Assembly (NCBI GenBank): GCA_964036275.1
Contig: OZ038434.1
Coordinates: 14,311,879-14,375,878 of the forward strand
Length of the DNA stretch: 64,000 nt
Source of the DNA: Litoditis marina
Lineage: Eukaryota; Nematoda; Chromadorea; Rhabditida; Rhabditidae
Direction: 5' to 3'
Shown: piece by piece, positions 26,117-39,100 of the stretch
Numbering within the stretch: position 1 is the stretch's first letter
Layout: each line of letters opens with the position of its first letter
Program-made: the position numbers and the translations under genes
Notes under the pieces: model-generated
What the model saw: only the letters and a program-made list of their open reading frames with translations
Told to the model about the DNA's origin: nothing
The model's database searches: none

Positions 26117-26834
26117 TTAGAGAAACTTGTTCGTGTTGTGTATGCTTCTGAGGTGGTTCTTCCATTCAGGCATGAGCCAAAAGACACACTCTTCGAAACT
26201 CTGTTAGTGGTCAGATTTGATGGATAACAAAGGAAAATGAACAGAATGGGAGTTTCAAGAAAGAGACAAGATAACTCACAGCTCGTTCCTCCACATTAGT
26301 GCAGGAGGACCCTGCACCGGCTCTAACACTCTTCTCAGATTGGTCAATGGCGACGAATCTGACAATTCCCTTCTTGGATGCGGGGGCCTGCAAAACACAA
26401 TATAAACAGGAGTTCAATAATAAGTTCACCAGCTGAAACGAACAAAAACATGAACTGAGTATTTAATAGAAACTATTTTTTCTCTATTCTCTGACAAGAT
26501 CCCAATTTCTCACAAAAATATATAGACTCTCTTCGACAAGCGAGAAAGAATTATGCATTTTCCGGATACGGAAAGTTCCTGTCTAATGTTGACTTTGGGT
26601 TAGCGTTTCAGCCCAATTTAACTCCAATGACCAGTAAGAAATAGTATTTTCATCCATGTATAATTTTGTAAGAAAACCAGCGCAGGTAAATGACTTACGT
26701 ATGGAAACGCAAGTACTTGGCGGTGAAATTCTTATATACTAAAATCAGTCGAATACGTCCCATATTTAGGTAACAAAGACGACTATGAATTGCGAATATT
26801 TGTTAAGAGCGACAGAGAGATAGGGGGCGAGGGA

Positions 26835-26884
<50 letters not shown>

Positions 26885-26976
26885 AAAAAGAGAAAGAGAA
26901 TGAAGGTGAGAAAATAGCAAAGCAAACATACCTTTTTCTTTTTGAGAAGACCCAGGAAGCCGAAACAACCAGACAT
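26117..26976 (-). CDS. Small three-exon gene, 78 aa, unknown function
   Basis: I do not recognise the family. Minus-strand exons are 26932-26976, 26280-26387 and 26117-26200 (45, 108 and 84 nt). All junctions are phase 0 with good donors (GTATGT, GTGAGT) and acceptors (TTTGCAG, CTAACAG). The protein begins MSGCFGFLGLLKKKK, so Cys4 beside a short hydrophobic and lysine-rich stretch could be a lipid-anchored membrane tail (inference). The middle has KKGIVRFVAIDQSEKSVR, then SSCTNVEERA. The end SFEECVFWLMPEWKNHLRSI is amphipathic. A TTTATT (AATAAA on the minus strand) overlaps the stop region, implying a very short 3' UTR. A GA microsatellite fills part of intron 1. Perfect phase fit and codon-like composition argue for a real gene. 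Confidence 0.6.
26839..26890. repeat. GA/CT microsatellite
   Basis: About 20 GA repeats followed by a short A run, in intron 1 of the small minus-strand gene. Confidence 0.9.
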
Positions 26977-29695
26977 TGTACCGAACCTTGTGGAATGAAA
27001 TGTGTTCATTATCAACTTTGCTATTTTTGCTAACGTGCTGCACCGAACCTGTCAAAAGTAAGTGGAGCGGGCGCGTTTAATAAGTGTACTTGACAGAAAG
27101 TACGAAGCAGATAGTTTCTATGTTTTTATGAACAAGAAGTGCACAACTAACTGTTTCTTCAGACATTGCGGAATTTCGGATCTTTAAACAGACGGGGAAG
27201 TAGCGAACTAGGGAGGATTGGAGGGAAAAGTTCACTTTCGTCCCTCACCGTGGTCTGACAGGAACCGAATCTCGTGCCTCGCGCTCCACCGTTAGGTCAG
27301 TCGCTCCTATGCAAATGCGCTACAGTTTTTTTTTGATATTTTGTAGATCATTTAATTTAGCACAGGTTCGAAAACTTTGTTCTTGGGCGCATTCGCGTTG
27401 AAGCGAATAAATTAACTGTGGAGCCAGCAAGAACAAAACAAATGTGTAGTTATGTTTTTCTGATGAATCAAACTTCCGTACATAAGTATCATTGTGTACT
27501 CATCGGTGGAATTGAGAGCGGACTATAAAGGGTTCGATCTTTCCAAAACAGGCGCATATGTTGTTCTTCATCCGCTGTCATGGTGTGTTTGGTTGATTCT
27601 CTTGCTCTCTGCGTGTGTTGAAATCAAACTACAACAATAATCTTTTTGCTCTTCATAGCTTGGTCTACTCAGACAGAACCTGGGGTAGTTAGAGGGGGAC
27701 ATAATAAGGCGTGGCTTATAGGCTCAAGCGTGGCTGGAAGAATCAATGCCACGCGCCAGTTTTTGAGTCTCCAATGCGGCAAAACTGCGGTTTAGAGTGG
27801 ATAACGTTGAAATTAGAGTGGAAAAATGAAAACTAGTGAGAAAATACTATCCAAATGCATATATTTCCTCCTACTTTGTTGAATGATGAAGAAGTTTCGT
27901 TAATGGAATATGGGACAGTGGGGTATATAGTCCGGAGTTCGTTACCGCAAGACTTGGTACTAGATTTTTCACGGCTAAGTCCCATGATAATTGTCATAGT
28001 AGTTCCAGGTGGCCATGACTTTGAAATCTTGAATAATTCGCTCTCTCCCCACATCTTGATGTCACCAACTTCAGGCGTGTACACTGAGGTTTGATTCGGA
28101 AAACTCTAACTTCGCCAGCGAATAAACTCCATAGGTCCGAAAGCCCGTGAAGTTATAAATTCTAAAAACCTCCGTATTTGAATTGATTTTGATGGTATTT
28201 TATTTTACTAATAAACTCAATACGAATTATTTGGTTGAGAAGTTGCATAGCTCACGGAAAAAAATTACTTTGTTTATTCAGCAAGTAGACCTCGGTTTTC
28301 CTGGTTAGGATTTCACAATACAGGTTCTGTTGTAATTTTTTGCAGAGTTGATTTTGTATTTGTTGTACGTTTGCTCGCAATACGGATGTGCAGTTCGATC
28401 TAACTAGTTTTATTTTCAAATTTTCTTCAATTAATTGAAATTTTAGTGGAAAGTACCTTAACGATGAACTTCACTACGTCTCATTCAGTTCGTATTTCGA
28501 TTTCACTGCTTTTCAGTCGTAATTTTGAACTTCCCGCCGTGTGTGCACATAAAAAAAAGTCTTCCAGAATTTTTCTTTTTTTATAGACATTTTCCGAACC
28601 TTAGTGACATAATGACATTGAAACAAAATGACGCCCCCCCCCCCGCCAATATCTATTTTTAGCTAATAATCTCTCATCTTCATGAAATCAGTGAACAATG
28701 ACGTAGTCAACTCGTTTCCCCATCATTCAATAAAGTATCAAATATAAAAACTGGTCTTTCCGTTGTGAACAGAAGTTGTCTAGTATTTGTTTTACTATCT
28801 GTACGTACAATTTACGTTTGTTAGTTGACATATTTTCATGTGAATAAAATGAAATACTTGTGATTACCAACTTGTTTGCCTACACGAACTCTATTTCACC
28901 GCTATGCAAACACGTCTCTCGTGAAAGGCTAAGAAATTTAACTTTATGAATTGACGAATACATTATATTCGTAATTTTTCATGTTCTCGGGAGTGTTCTA
29001 CTAGTTATGGAACATGGGCAAAATTATGAATGGTAAATGTTGTAAAATAAAGTTAGGAGTTAAGTCGCATATTCATTATATCTCAACCAAAATTTATATT
29101 TGCAGTTTTCATGTGTGCACAAGTAGTGAAAATGACCTGAGAAATGAAATTTCTACATTGTTTCTGGGCAACTTTATATTCAGACGCTCATCCTTTTAGT
29201 TCATATTTTCACATTTTACGCGACTTTTCCACTTACTTCTAGCATGCCAACCGATCAAATATAAGTCCGTATAATTATTTACCTTTTTATCTACTGTAAC
29301 ATCAACGCTGAAACGCTGAAACACGTTCCAGGATCGTTATTGCCGAAAACATCAACCACAGATAATCATTTTGGTGTAGTATGCTCTACACTCTCTGGAA
29401 ATTATATGATTTCATTTTCGGAATGGTGAGTGGGATGTACAATGCGGAACTAGAGCCAACGCTGGAAAGTAACTGATAAAAGTGGTTGGGAGCTGCTCAC
29501 ACTTCCATGCAATTGAATAGAAAGATGAACAGGTAACGTAGCGAAGTGAGGGTGAGGAGAATAAAGGTTTTCTGAACCAGGAGTCGGCAATTCTCATCTT
29601 TTTGAACATTCCATTCTTACACGTAGTATATGTGATTAAGCTGGTCCCGGTGGTGACAAAATAATTTATGTGACAGTTTGCTATAACCTGCGATA
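26977..29695. other. Intergenic region with repeat fragments
   Basis: Contains a degenerate tRNA-like stretch at about 27250-27325 (minus), the possible orphan exon at 27875-28083 and a repeat related to 25.1 kb at 28.3-28.4 kb. No complete gene is seen. Confidence 0.4.
27875..28083 (-). pseudogene. Possible orphan exon or gene fragment
   Basis: On the minus strand, an open stretch of 209 nt lies between an acceptor (AAACCTCAG) and a donor (AAA|GTAGGA). The reading contains YTPEVGDIKMWGESELFKIS and KSWPPGTTMTIIMGLSREKS, which look like real protein rather than random translation. No partner exons were found nearby and I do not recognise the family. It may be a relic of a transposed or duplicated gene. 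Confidence 0.3.
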
Positions 29696-29889
29696 TAGTT
29701 GGTGCCAAATTTATAAGAATCTGTCTTTCGCCGGAACTGAACCTGCAAGCAAACGATTCGTAGCAGGGCGCTATCCACTCCGCTATAAGAGCACATAACT
29801 GGCAAGCTTCGGAATCAAAGACATGCGTGCGTACACAGCGGAAAATGAGATATACAGTACCCTCTCGCCTTTCCGTTGGCGACGACTGT
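29696..29889 (-). repeat. tRNA-derived SINE, copy 2
   Basis: Aligned along its whole length with 21571-21764. Its B-box region differs (GGTTCAGTTCC). It ends 68 bp before the start codon of the four-segment membrane protein gene. Confidence 0.65.
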
Positions 29890-29957
29890 AATCTAAGAAT
29901 GTCCCCATTTTCAAATCCAAACCTGCGTCTTCTCAAACATACGTTCTTTTTGTGATC

Positions 29958-31883
29958 ATGCATTTCCCTGCAAACTTGCACAATGATAGGGATAAGACCT
30001 GGATAGATGAACAGAAGGTTAGTCTTGCTTTCTCAATCAAAACGAAACGTCTTAAGATCTCTATTCCAGAACAATCGCTGTGTCCAGATTGCAATTGTGG
30101 TCGATGTCGTGATATTCTTCTGTGTAGAACATTTGGTGGATGTTCCTATTCTCTTAACTGCGATACTCATTGATGTTTTGCTAGTGACACTATCAATCAC
30201 AGCTATCAGTAAACAGTCTGCTGCACTACTTCTTCCAAATATGATGATCAAAGTGGGTATACTGGGAGTAAATGGTTTTTCGCGTTAAACGTGTGGTGAC
30301 AAAAATAATTGCTCCCTGACTTATTGCGCGGTCTAACAATATGATTTTTCTCACGTTTTTCGTAAATATGCATTTTAACTAGCAGTATAGAACGTATTTC
30401 GTTCGTACATGAACTGCTACGAGGTTAATGCAGAGGAGTAATGTGATAAAGAAGAGTAATATGAAGTTTAGATAAGTCTCGGTTGAACTTGTTTTGTCTT
30501 GCAGGCTGTTCTGTTACTAGTTTTGATGTTCATTGGAGGACTGTTGAGTCAGGTACAGAATGCTCCGTTGATGCCCCATGAAAGGCACAGAGTGAGTTGT
30601 AATTCAATTGATAGAGAAAGATTAACACTTATTGAGAACATAAAGCTGTATAGGTAAATCTGCAGACTTATAATTGAGGGATAGAGCTTCCCGTATGATT
30701 GGAAACTTGAACTTTTGGCAGGAACACGAACTGTTGACGTACACCCTGTGTTTTCGAACTATCATCTACTATGCTATTGTTTTTGTCGGCAAATGTTGTT
30801 GTCGAGAAACTTTCACAAAAACCAACCAAATGTATTCGTGGTGTTTCAACTGATCTTCAATTTGTCCATTGTAATCTGATGATTCTACTACCGAAATCAT
30901 CCCAACGGTCCCGTATTCGTGGTCATTTTTTTCATAAAACGGTATTCACGATGGCTCGAAAGAGTTATCAGCCATGTTTTATTATTGTTATTATTCTCAC
31001 ATACCCATTAGGTTCGTGAGCAATCAACATTGACGGAGCTAGCCCGGCTGCACCCGAATCTAGCCGTTTGGCTAGCTATTTTCATACTTCTGGTGGTAAT
31101 TGAAGTCAGGTTAGTTTTTTCGGTCAGGATTTGCAAAGAAAACAAGAAAAAGATGGTTTGTACTGAATAGTCTCATTTAAGCTCAATTTATAATCACGGA
31201 AAACTTATTAGCGTCCGATAATATCCAACTCATGAATTTGTAAAATATACATCATTATAATGAACGTGCCATCAAAAATGCAGAATCGCTTTCTCTACAA
31301 GAACGTAGCTATCCATTTGCTTCTATGAGGCACTTCTTCATGACTATTTTGTGTAATTAGTTGTTTACTGGAATAATTATCTCTATTCAGGTTATTATTC
31401 GGAGTTTGGTATCGAATTCGATTTCCACCCGACACAAATACCCTCGAGGCACTCGCAAAGGTAAGAGTATAAGTTTTTTTTTGCGTATCCAGTATGTTTC
31501 AAAACAAATGTTACACTCCGCCCATCATGAAGAAATGAGAGTGAACAAACACCCACGTTACTTTTAATTTCAATACATTCGAAATACTCCAATATGGTGA
31601 AAATTGAAATTGTCATTGGCATCCGGCCAAGGTCCCACTGGGAATGGTGCGATCTATAGATGGAATATCTATAGATGTTTAAAATGATTTTTTCCAACTT
31701 CAGCAACCACCTCCCTATATCTATTGCCTAGCTCATGGAGTTAACATTGACGCTGGCCTTCCATCGTACGACACTGCTATTAGAATTCAGAAGGCATGTT
31801 GTTCGCACGACGTCTTATTCGCTGATATAAATTCTACACAGGGTACGTTGGAGTTGCACAGAGCAGTCGTACCAAATCAATAA
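29958..31883 (+). CDS. Four-segment membrane protein with PPPY and LPSY tail (225 aa)
   Basis: Six exons: 29958-30017, 30070-30252, 30505-30591, 31012-31109, 31391-31460, 31704-31883. All phases agree. A short polar N-terminus is followed by hydrophobic stretches VQIAIVVDVVIFFCV, ILLTAILIDVLLVTLSITAI, AVLLLVLMFIGGLL and LAVWLAIFILLVVIEV. The cytoplasmic-type tail carries QPPPYIYCLAHG and LPSYDTAIRI. This layout (four membrane segments, PPxY then PSY near the C-terminus) is known from uncharacterised nematode and LAPTM-like proteins. PPxY motifs bind WW domains such as those of Nedd4-type ligases, which suggests ubiquitin-linked trafficking (inference). It sits between otopetrins 2 and 3 on the same strand. 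An extra exon around 30721-30790 (EHELLTYTLCFRTIIYYAIV) is possible but not needed for the frame. Confidence 0.68.
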
Positions 31884-33185
31884 CATGTTTTCGTTTCTAT
31901 TCTATTTGGGATGCATCCAGATATTTTTGTGAGGTCTGTGCGTTTGAAAAATATAATCATCACACAAATTAAGGTGTAAAACAGTTTGCATAGTACATGG
32001 TGTCATACTTCGAACGCATGAAAGCGTGAATCTGTTTTTTTTTTAGTTTTCTTTCTCTCACGATTATTTTTCAGGCTCTCGAATGAATGAAGTCGACAGA
32101 AAGTTAGATATCGACAGAAGTGTATGAAGGTGAAAGCTCTAATGTATCTAGTTACAGTATTAATATCTACTGGAACTTCGCTCTTTCTCTGCTTTCTAAT
32201 ACTAGGTCTACCTCACTGATCTCTGATCGTTTTTATGTCTGTTTTGTAAAAATTTTGTTGTCGAGGAGCAGAATTGAAATTGCTTGAACAAAATCATCCT
32301 AGTCTTGTGTTGTTTACTTCGAGTGTTCACGTAGCTCGAAAGCTCGGATTTGTAATTCGAAAACTCAAAGTTTTAAATTCTATCAATAACGCTGCTATCA
32401 ATGTCATCCACAACTTGTTTTTTTGATCGTGGACAATTATAATAATACAATGAAAAGCTTTTTATGTAATCTCCAGCTCGGCTGGAAACCGTCCGAACTC
32501 ACCATGCTAATATTCATGAGAATGTCATGTCATGACCTCTAATTAATAAATACACACCGAAATTTGCTACTATGGAAGCGTAGCAGGAACCAAAAATCGA
32601 GAACGGTTGATGTCAGTATATTCTGCTGGGTTCGTAATGCAACCTTGCTCATTCTAACAGTAATGAGCAATCTCTGAAGAGTTAGTAGATCAAACTGCAA
32701 CTAACATAATGGTCACCTTTATGCCTTTATCACCCCTGGTTGCAACCGTTTCTGAACAGTGAATTTTCCACATGTAAACTATTCGGAATGGTTGTCAAAT
32801 ATTGACCGAAGTTCGTTCTTTCACCTCTCAAATGACAATGACCGTCTACTCTGTACTCCGTGTGCATAGACTGCCACTGACGAGGGCTGATAGATCAAGA
32901 ACACGGGGTGGCCAGAATAAACACACGCATTATAAATACCTGCCGTCCCCGAAAAGTACCCACCACGAGGCGTCCAGGAAGTTGTTGCACTTTGATGTCT
33001 TCGGTGTCTGGTAGGGTGTGCTTTCTAAAAAGCCTTTGTACTTTGTAGTCAAGTAGGCTGGACAAGTTTGTCCACTATATAGGCCCTTGCAGTTTGTTCC
33101 GTCACTGTTAATAAGTATTTTTGTATAAATTATGTAAAATGAACTTTATATGATTATTACTAGGTGTATCGTTTATTATTCGATC
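31884..33185. other. Intergenic region before otopetrin 3
   Basis: AATAAA at about 32546 may serve the upstream gene. TATAAAT near 32931 lies about 250 bp before the otopetrin 3 start and could be its promoter. A 70-codon ORF at 32802 has no recognised features. Confidence 0.35.
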
Positions 33186-36100
33186 ATGACATCGCCTATT
33201 CCTCTGCTGAGGGTGTCTCGACCTTCCTCCCTCGCACTTGCGGTTACGTCCCCGGCGGAAACTTCTCATTTTGAAGCCCCGCCGACGTATTTGGAATCAC
33301 AGCAGAAACAGCATCACTCGAAAATCTGGTGATTAACTTATTAAATACTGCTCTCTCCTAATGAATATATTCAGTCAGAAGAATATATGATCACACAGAT
33401 GTGGTTTTGAAAAGTAATGTACAATTGCCACCCCCCCCCCCCCCCCCCGGTCGAGCATAGGTTTAGGTTGAGAAGGACTCGTAGTACAATGGCCCACCAC
33501 TTTTAAGGGGAAGCGATTGTACACCATACTCATTTATTGCAGGTTTGGGTCTTGGGTTGAGTCCCCCCCCCCCTCACCCATTTAACTGATTACCCCCACC
33601 TTCGCGCGACTTTTCCAGGATAACAAATAGATGTAGTACCGCGTGGGGGACGATTGTAAGGTGGGGGTGATTGTACAATTTTTCCGTGGTTTTGAAGCAA
33701 TTCTGAAACGGAAAGAAAGAGTTCTGAAATTCTCAACCTTTATACACAAAATGCAATGAATATATTCTCTAAGTGAAGGTTTGTTTATACGACAAGCAAA
33801 ATCACATGTTACCAACGCAACGAAATTCTGTCGATAACTAGAATCTCATATTATTCCCCAATCTCATATTATTCCCCTGTCTCATGTTCTCTTTCTTTTC
33901 AGTGCCTACCTTGTCAACGTGCTCACCTGTCTGTACGCCCTGATTATTGCTATTATTGGTCTGATAATGGAAATTTCTCCCCAATGGAGAGAACAAATTC
34001 CTGGAGCTGAAGTCGTATGTGTTTATCATACTTTTCGGGAGTATATGTGTTGTTAACTTGATGAAACATTCTGTCGGAGTTTGATTTCACGTCAAACAAT
34101 CAATATTCGAGTTTCAGGTCGTTAAAAAATTTTAGTTTCAGTTTTTTTTAATTCGCAAGGAAAGTTTCAGACATTTTTCTTCTACATGTATGGCAGCGCA
34201 TTGTTCTACTTCACATTCTTCTATTTATTCTTCATTTATACAACACCGTACAACTACTGTATTCGTCTCGCACAAAAGTTTGACTTCATCGCACATTCCG
34301 ATGTAAGTTTCAACTATATATCTGGTATTTCTATCGGGATCCCATTTAGTTTTCACCGTTGTAATTCTTTTTCATCACTTCACGTTTAGAATAGTTTCTT
34401 TTTAAATGAGTTTAGATTGAACCCAATGATTCATTACACAATGTTTTCTCAAAAACGCATTTTGTACAAGTTTATAGTATACAAACATGTACTTCCTAGT
34501 TGCAATCTAGCATGTTTGTGATTATTCTTTTCCTTCTACGTAGGTTAGAACTTTTGAATGTTTGCAAACAGTTGAATTCTAGAACTTTTGAATGCTTGCA
34601 AACAGTTGAATTCACAGTTAAATAGTAAATAGTCTCAGTGTAGTTGCACCGCTTTGGGTTCATCAGAAATAAAGCCAGCTTAGCATCAATGAAAAACAAA
34701 ATCCATGAGAAATTAACTCAAACATCAGGATCTACTTTCTGATCAACATCAAAGCACATTGGTGGGTGGGCGTTCGACGCGTAAAACACACGCGAGCGCC
34801 AGGATTAAACTTTGTCGTGAACATGGGTAGACAAACAATGAGGAACAATCAAAAAACGAGCCAAATACCGCACTCAACGGAGAATATTAAGAGAGAAATT
34901 GGTACTTGAAACGTATTTTAAGGGAAAGGCAAAAGGGAACTACTTGATACAGGTGAGTGAGTAATATTGAAAGAAGGCCCAAAGAGAAACGCATGAAAAA
35001 ACAATAATCCGGACTGAATCGTATTCTAGGGATGGTTCCTGGAACCTGTGGCGCACACTGGGGAGGGTGCCGGCACTCTTTATCTTCGGCTCGGAGCGAT
35101 GTGTAGGTTTCACTACAAACTACATACTTCTCGAGCAACATTGATTTTTCTCTACTATCTAAATTTCATTTATAAAAAAAGTAGTGAACAACATTAAGCT
35201 TTTATAACCGGGACCAAAGAACATTTACTACATGAAGACCAAACATAACTGTAATTTGTATCTCTATTCCAACATTTCGTGTTTCTATCGGACTTTTTCT
35301 CACCCTCTGTTTTAGTATTCGGCGTCGTGGGTCTAGTGCTACACGGTCTCGAACTATGTCTGTGTATCAAGACCTATTCGTGCGACGTAAGTTATTCGAC
35401 ACCACGGGCCTTACTATCGTAGATGTTTGAAGTAAGAATTTACATACTCCAAGTTTTCATGTATGAGGGAACCTTTGGAAAACAAAATTCTTTCCCCTCA
35501 TTTTCTCACACTTTTGCAATACACCACCACAAATTGAATATGTGAACCTGAATTTCATATTATAACAATGATTTTTAGACTGGACGAATACAAATAGAGT
35601 TGAAATAGAATGGACAAGATCCATAACTTTTACCTATAGGTGTTCCACGGACAGCATATAGAAGGAATTTTTCAGTACGAAAGTATGAATTGTATTTTCA
35701 GGGTGTCTTTATTGCCAAAGATGTTGTAGTAATCACGTTTGTTTTTCTCCAGATGCATTTTCTCTTTTGCAACACAAAAGTGAGTGAAAATTATTTTATT
35801 TGCGTTAGTTCTAAGTGGGAATTTTCAATTGCTACACGAGTTACACCACATTTTCACATAGTGCTGATTCATGACTTTTAGTATTGAATCTGTCTATATC
35901 TGTATGATCTGAGGTATTCGGGGTTATGGTCACAAATAGTTCACTTTTCCATGAACCTCTAAAACCGGGACTTTTCCAGTAAAAAGCGTGGTTAATATAT
36001 AAGTGGTTACCAAAACGGTTACAAACAATTGGCCCTGTTTCTGGTTGACTGATATGGGTTAGCAAAACCTAGTTGATTAAATAGTTTGTCTTCAATTTCA

Positions 36101-39100
36101 GATGACATTTCCATCGTTTCCAAATATTTGCAAACTTGGATTGATGCACTTGGCTGCGGTCAATATATGGACATGGTTCAGATACGTGTTGGCTAAACAG
36201 GTACGAACACAATTTAACTAAGTATTATTCTTTATAATTTTTACAATGTATGACAAGAAAAATACAAACTTGAATCACAAATAGTTAAACTAATTTTTTT
36301 TCGTGTAGTTGTAGTTTGAACTCAAAATGGTTCTTCAAAATTTCCTATTTACTTTTTTTCACTTTTTCTATACACCTTTCTTTACTTCTTTTCTTGAATT
36401 CCACAATTACTTGTTCAGCAAGCTATGACATTCAATGATGAGAGTTCAATATAAAACACTATGATGACATGAATAGGCAGACTATTAACAAAGATAACAC
36501 AGAGAATAATTAAGTTTTTTTCTGAATTTTGCAGACTACAAAAGCAAACAAGTCGTCTAAAGCGAAGAAGTACGAAGAGGATTCATCTTCCTCGTCCTCC
36601 AGTGAGGAGGACATGCTTACGGTTAGTTTGGAGTCCTGATTCCACCTACAGAGACGACACACTGGGTTAGAAACGCCGGCCCCCAGATAGTCGCTACTGG
36701 TTGGGGTAACGTACCACTTTCTATACTCGTTTTTCTCTCGTATTCTCCCAGTTTGTATCACTTTCCGAACTTACCTTCCTTTGACAGTTTGGTAGCGGCC
36801 TTGCCAATCCTCAAAGATTAGAGATCATCAGAAATGAGAGACGAATGCTGTCTGACTGCGTTTCAATGATCCCCAGACTTTCTCCAATTTCGAAAACAAA
36901 CAGTTTTACAATTGTATTTTAGATCGACCATGGCGATCTAACTCCGATAATCAATGAAACCATTGCCACTGTGGTGGACACCCTGTTCAATACGACAAAC
37001 GAGCCGAATACCACAGTCCCTGTAAAGCCACAACTTCGTCTTTTGATCACCCTCGAACATTTTGGAGGAATTGGAACTATACTCACAACATGTATAGTAG
37101 AGTAAGTTTCAACTATTACAAAAGGTCTCAGTACCCTTTGCGTTTGTATTTCCATCCCGTTAATTTTGTCTGCTACACGTTTGGCTTTTCTGTTATCAGA
37201 AGGTTACCTCGAAATTGGCGAACTTTTGGCATAGCTATATCCGGGTTCCGAACAAATGCCATTCTAAACCGATCAGTTATCTCATCTGAAAACTTCAACT
37301 TAACTTGTTTTGCTTGTTAATGGATATTTTTTCAGATTTTCTCTGATTGGTGCGGCCGTAATGTTCATACTGTGGAAGTCTATAAATCATGTTCATCACA
37401 CCGACAGTCAGACAACCAAACGGAAGCACAGCATGAGGGTTGACTGCAGGTTTGTAATCGACAGAACGGAATATTTCCCAGAAACTTTTTGCCCGAAGCT
37501 AACAGATAGTTGCAACAGCCAAGCATAACAAGATATTTTTAGACACCTACGGGGTTCGGTGTGAAAAGTTATCGTCCTTACCTCTTATGTGGTCGATTAG
37601 ACAATCAACGATCGCTAGTTTCGCACTGTGTAATCGATCAATTCGCTAGGTGTCTTTGTTGGTGAAATGAAGACTACACATCTCGCCAACGTTTCTCGTA
37701 TACTTTACTGTATAATAGCCAATTCTCAAAGCGTACAATCCGAACAGTGTATATTTCTAGTAGTTCATCGGCTGGTCTGTTCATGGGTACTGCCTTGTTA
37801 GTGGGTGTGATCATCGGATGTGGGATGTACGGTATTCTGGAGAGTCTGGACGACGTCCAGGGGGCCTGGCTCACATTTGGCATCGTCGAACTGGCCATGT
37901 TTGTTGTCACCACGTTGGCATGTTTTCTCGGATTCTGGAGGTCCGTGAATTCCATCAGAAATCGCGCGCAGCGCGAAGCGCTGCGTGTGAGTTGTGTTGG
38001 TTTGGCCATTGCGCACCCATTTTTGGCTTTCAAACCACAAAAGTCTTCAAAAAAAAACAGGTAACCGGTTTTTTATTTGAGGTAACCAACCGGTTACCTA
38101 CTGAGGTAACCTGAAAAATAGGTTACCAAAAAAGGGTTAGGTTACCTAAAAACCCGGTTAGATATAGAATTCACCCCAAATGAGAACGACGCTAGCGAAG
38201 TAGGTTAACGACCGGATTCGTTCACAGAGGTCAGAACTATACATTTAGTTGACAAGCGGATTGATTATCCACATTTCTTTGACATTTGGTGCCAAAAAGC
38301 CCGTTTATCCGCCAATTGGCGCCAAAATTGAAAATATTGTTTCCGAACAAAAAATCCTCAGAAACTGTGCTAATTGGTTAAAACCGTTCGTTCCAGTTCT
38401 TTTTTTACCAATTGGAGTAACATGTATGATTATTGGCACCAAACGCTGGCGCCCGTTGGCGCCAAATAAGTAAAGGCTTGCGTTGTACTATAATGACTCA
38501 GATTTTTCAGAAAACTCAGATTTTCATGAAATAGGTGAGAATGTACGGTTTTGTGGTTTTTACAAGTTTCGCCAAACACGCCAATTTCAAAGGTCAATTG
38601 GCGCCAAAAAATAATTTGAAAAACCAAGATCACACTGTTTGAGAACGAGAACTCAACACTTTGCCCAGTAATCAGAGTGTTTGATAGTCACCAATTTTCG
38701 AATTTCATTCCGATTGTTCTAGTCAATGAATACAACTGGCAAAACGAGAACAATTAGTAAAAAGTGGGGGACCAGGAAGTGTGTGAGTTCTGTTCGGTTT
38801 CACCGTTTTCAGCAAAAAGGGAACAATACGAGATGTAGGGAGTGTGCAACAAAAACAGAACAATACATAGGTTTGCACAACGGTTCACAAAAACATTTAT
38901 TACGAAAATCCTGATTTTAGCGTGAGTGTATGGGTGGTTGAACGTACGTACGTGGTGAACCGTTGTGCAAAGCTATGTATTGTTCTGTTTTTGTTGCACA
39001 CTCCCTACCTCTATTCTCGCATTGTTCACTTTTTGCTGAAAACGGTGAAACCTAACAGAACTCACACACTTCCTAGCCCCCCCCCCCACTTTTTACTAAT

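Noticed and set aside
26800..27055. Ser/Leu-rich ORFs on the minus strand
   Set aside because: They are translations of the GA/CT microsatellite.
27250..27325. Another tRNA gene on the minus strand
   Set aside because: A-box-like TAGCGCATTTGCATAG and B-box-like GATTCGGTTCC are too degenerate, and no cloverleaf forms.
30721..30800. Extra exon of the four-segment membrane protein
   Set aside because: The hydrophobic reading after TTTGGCAG is tempting, but no donor in phase was found and the six-exon model already joins cleanly.
37798..38114. ORFs overlapping otopetrin 3 exon 11 and the hairpin
   Set aside because: They are shadow frames of the exon and of the adjacent repeat element.
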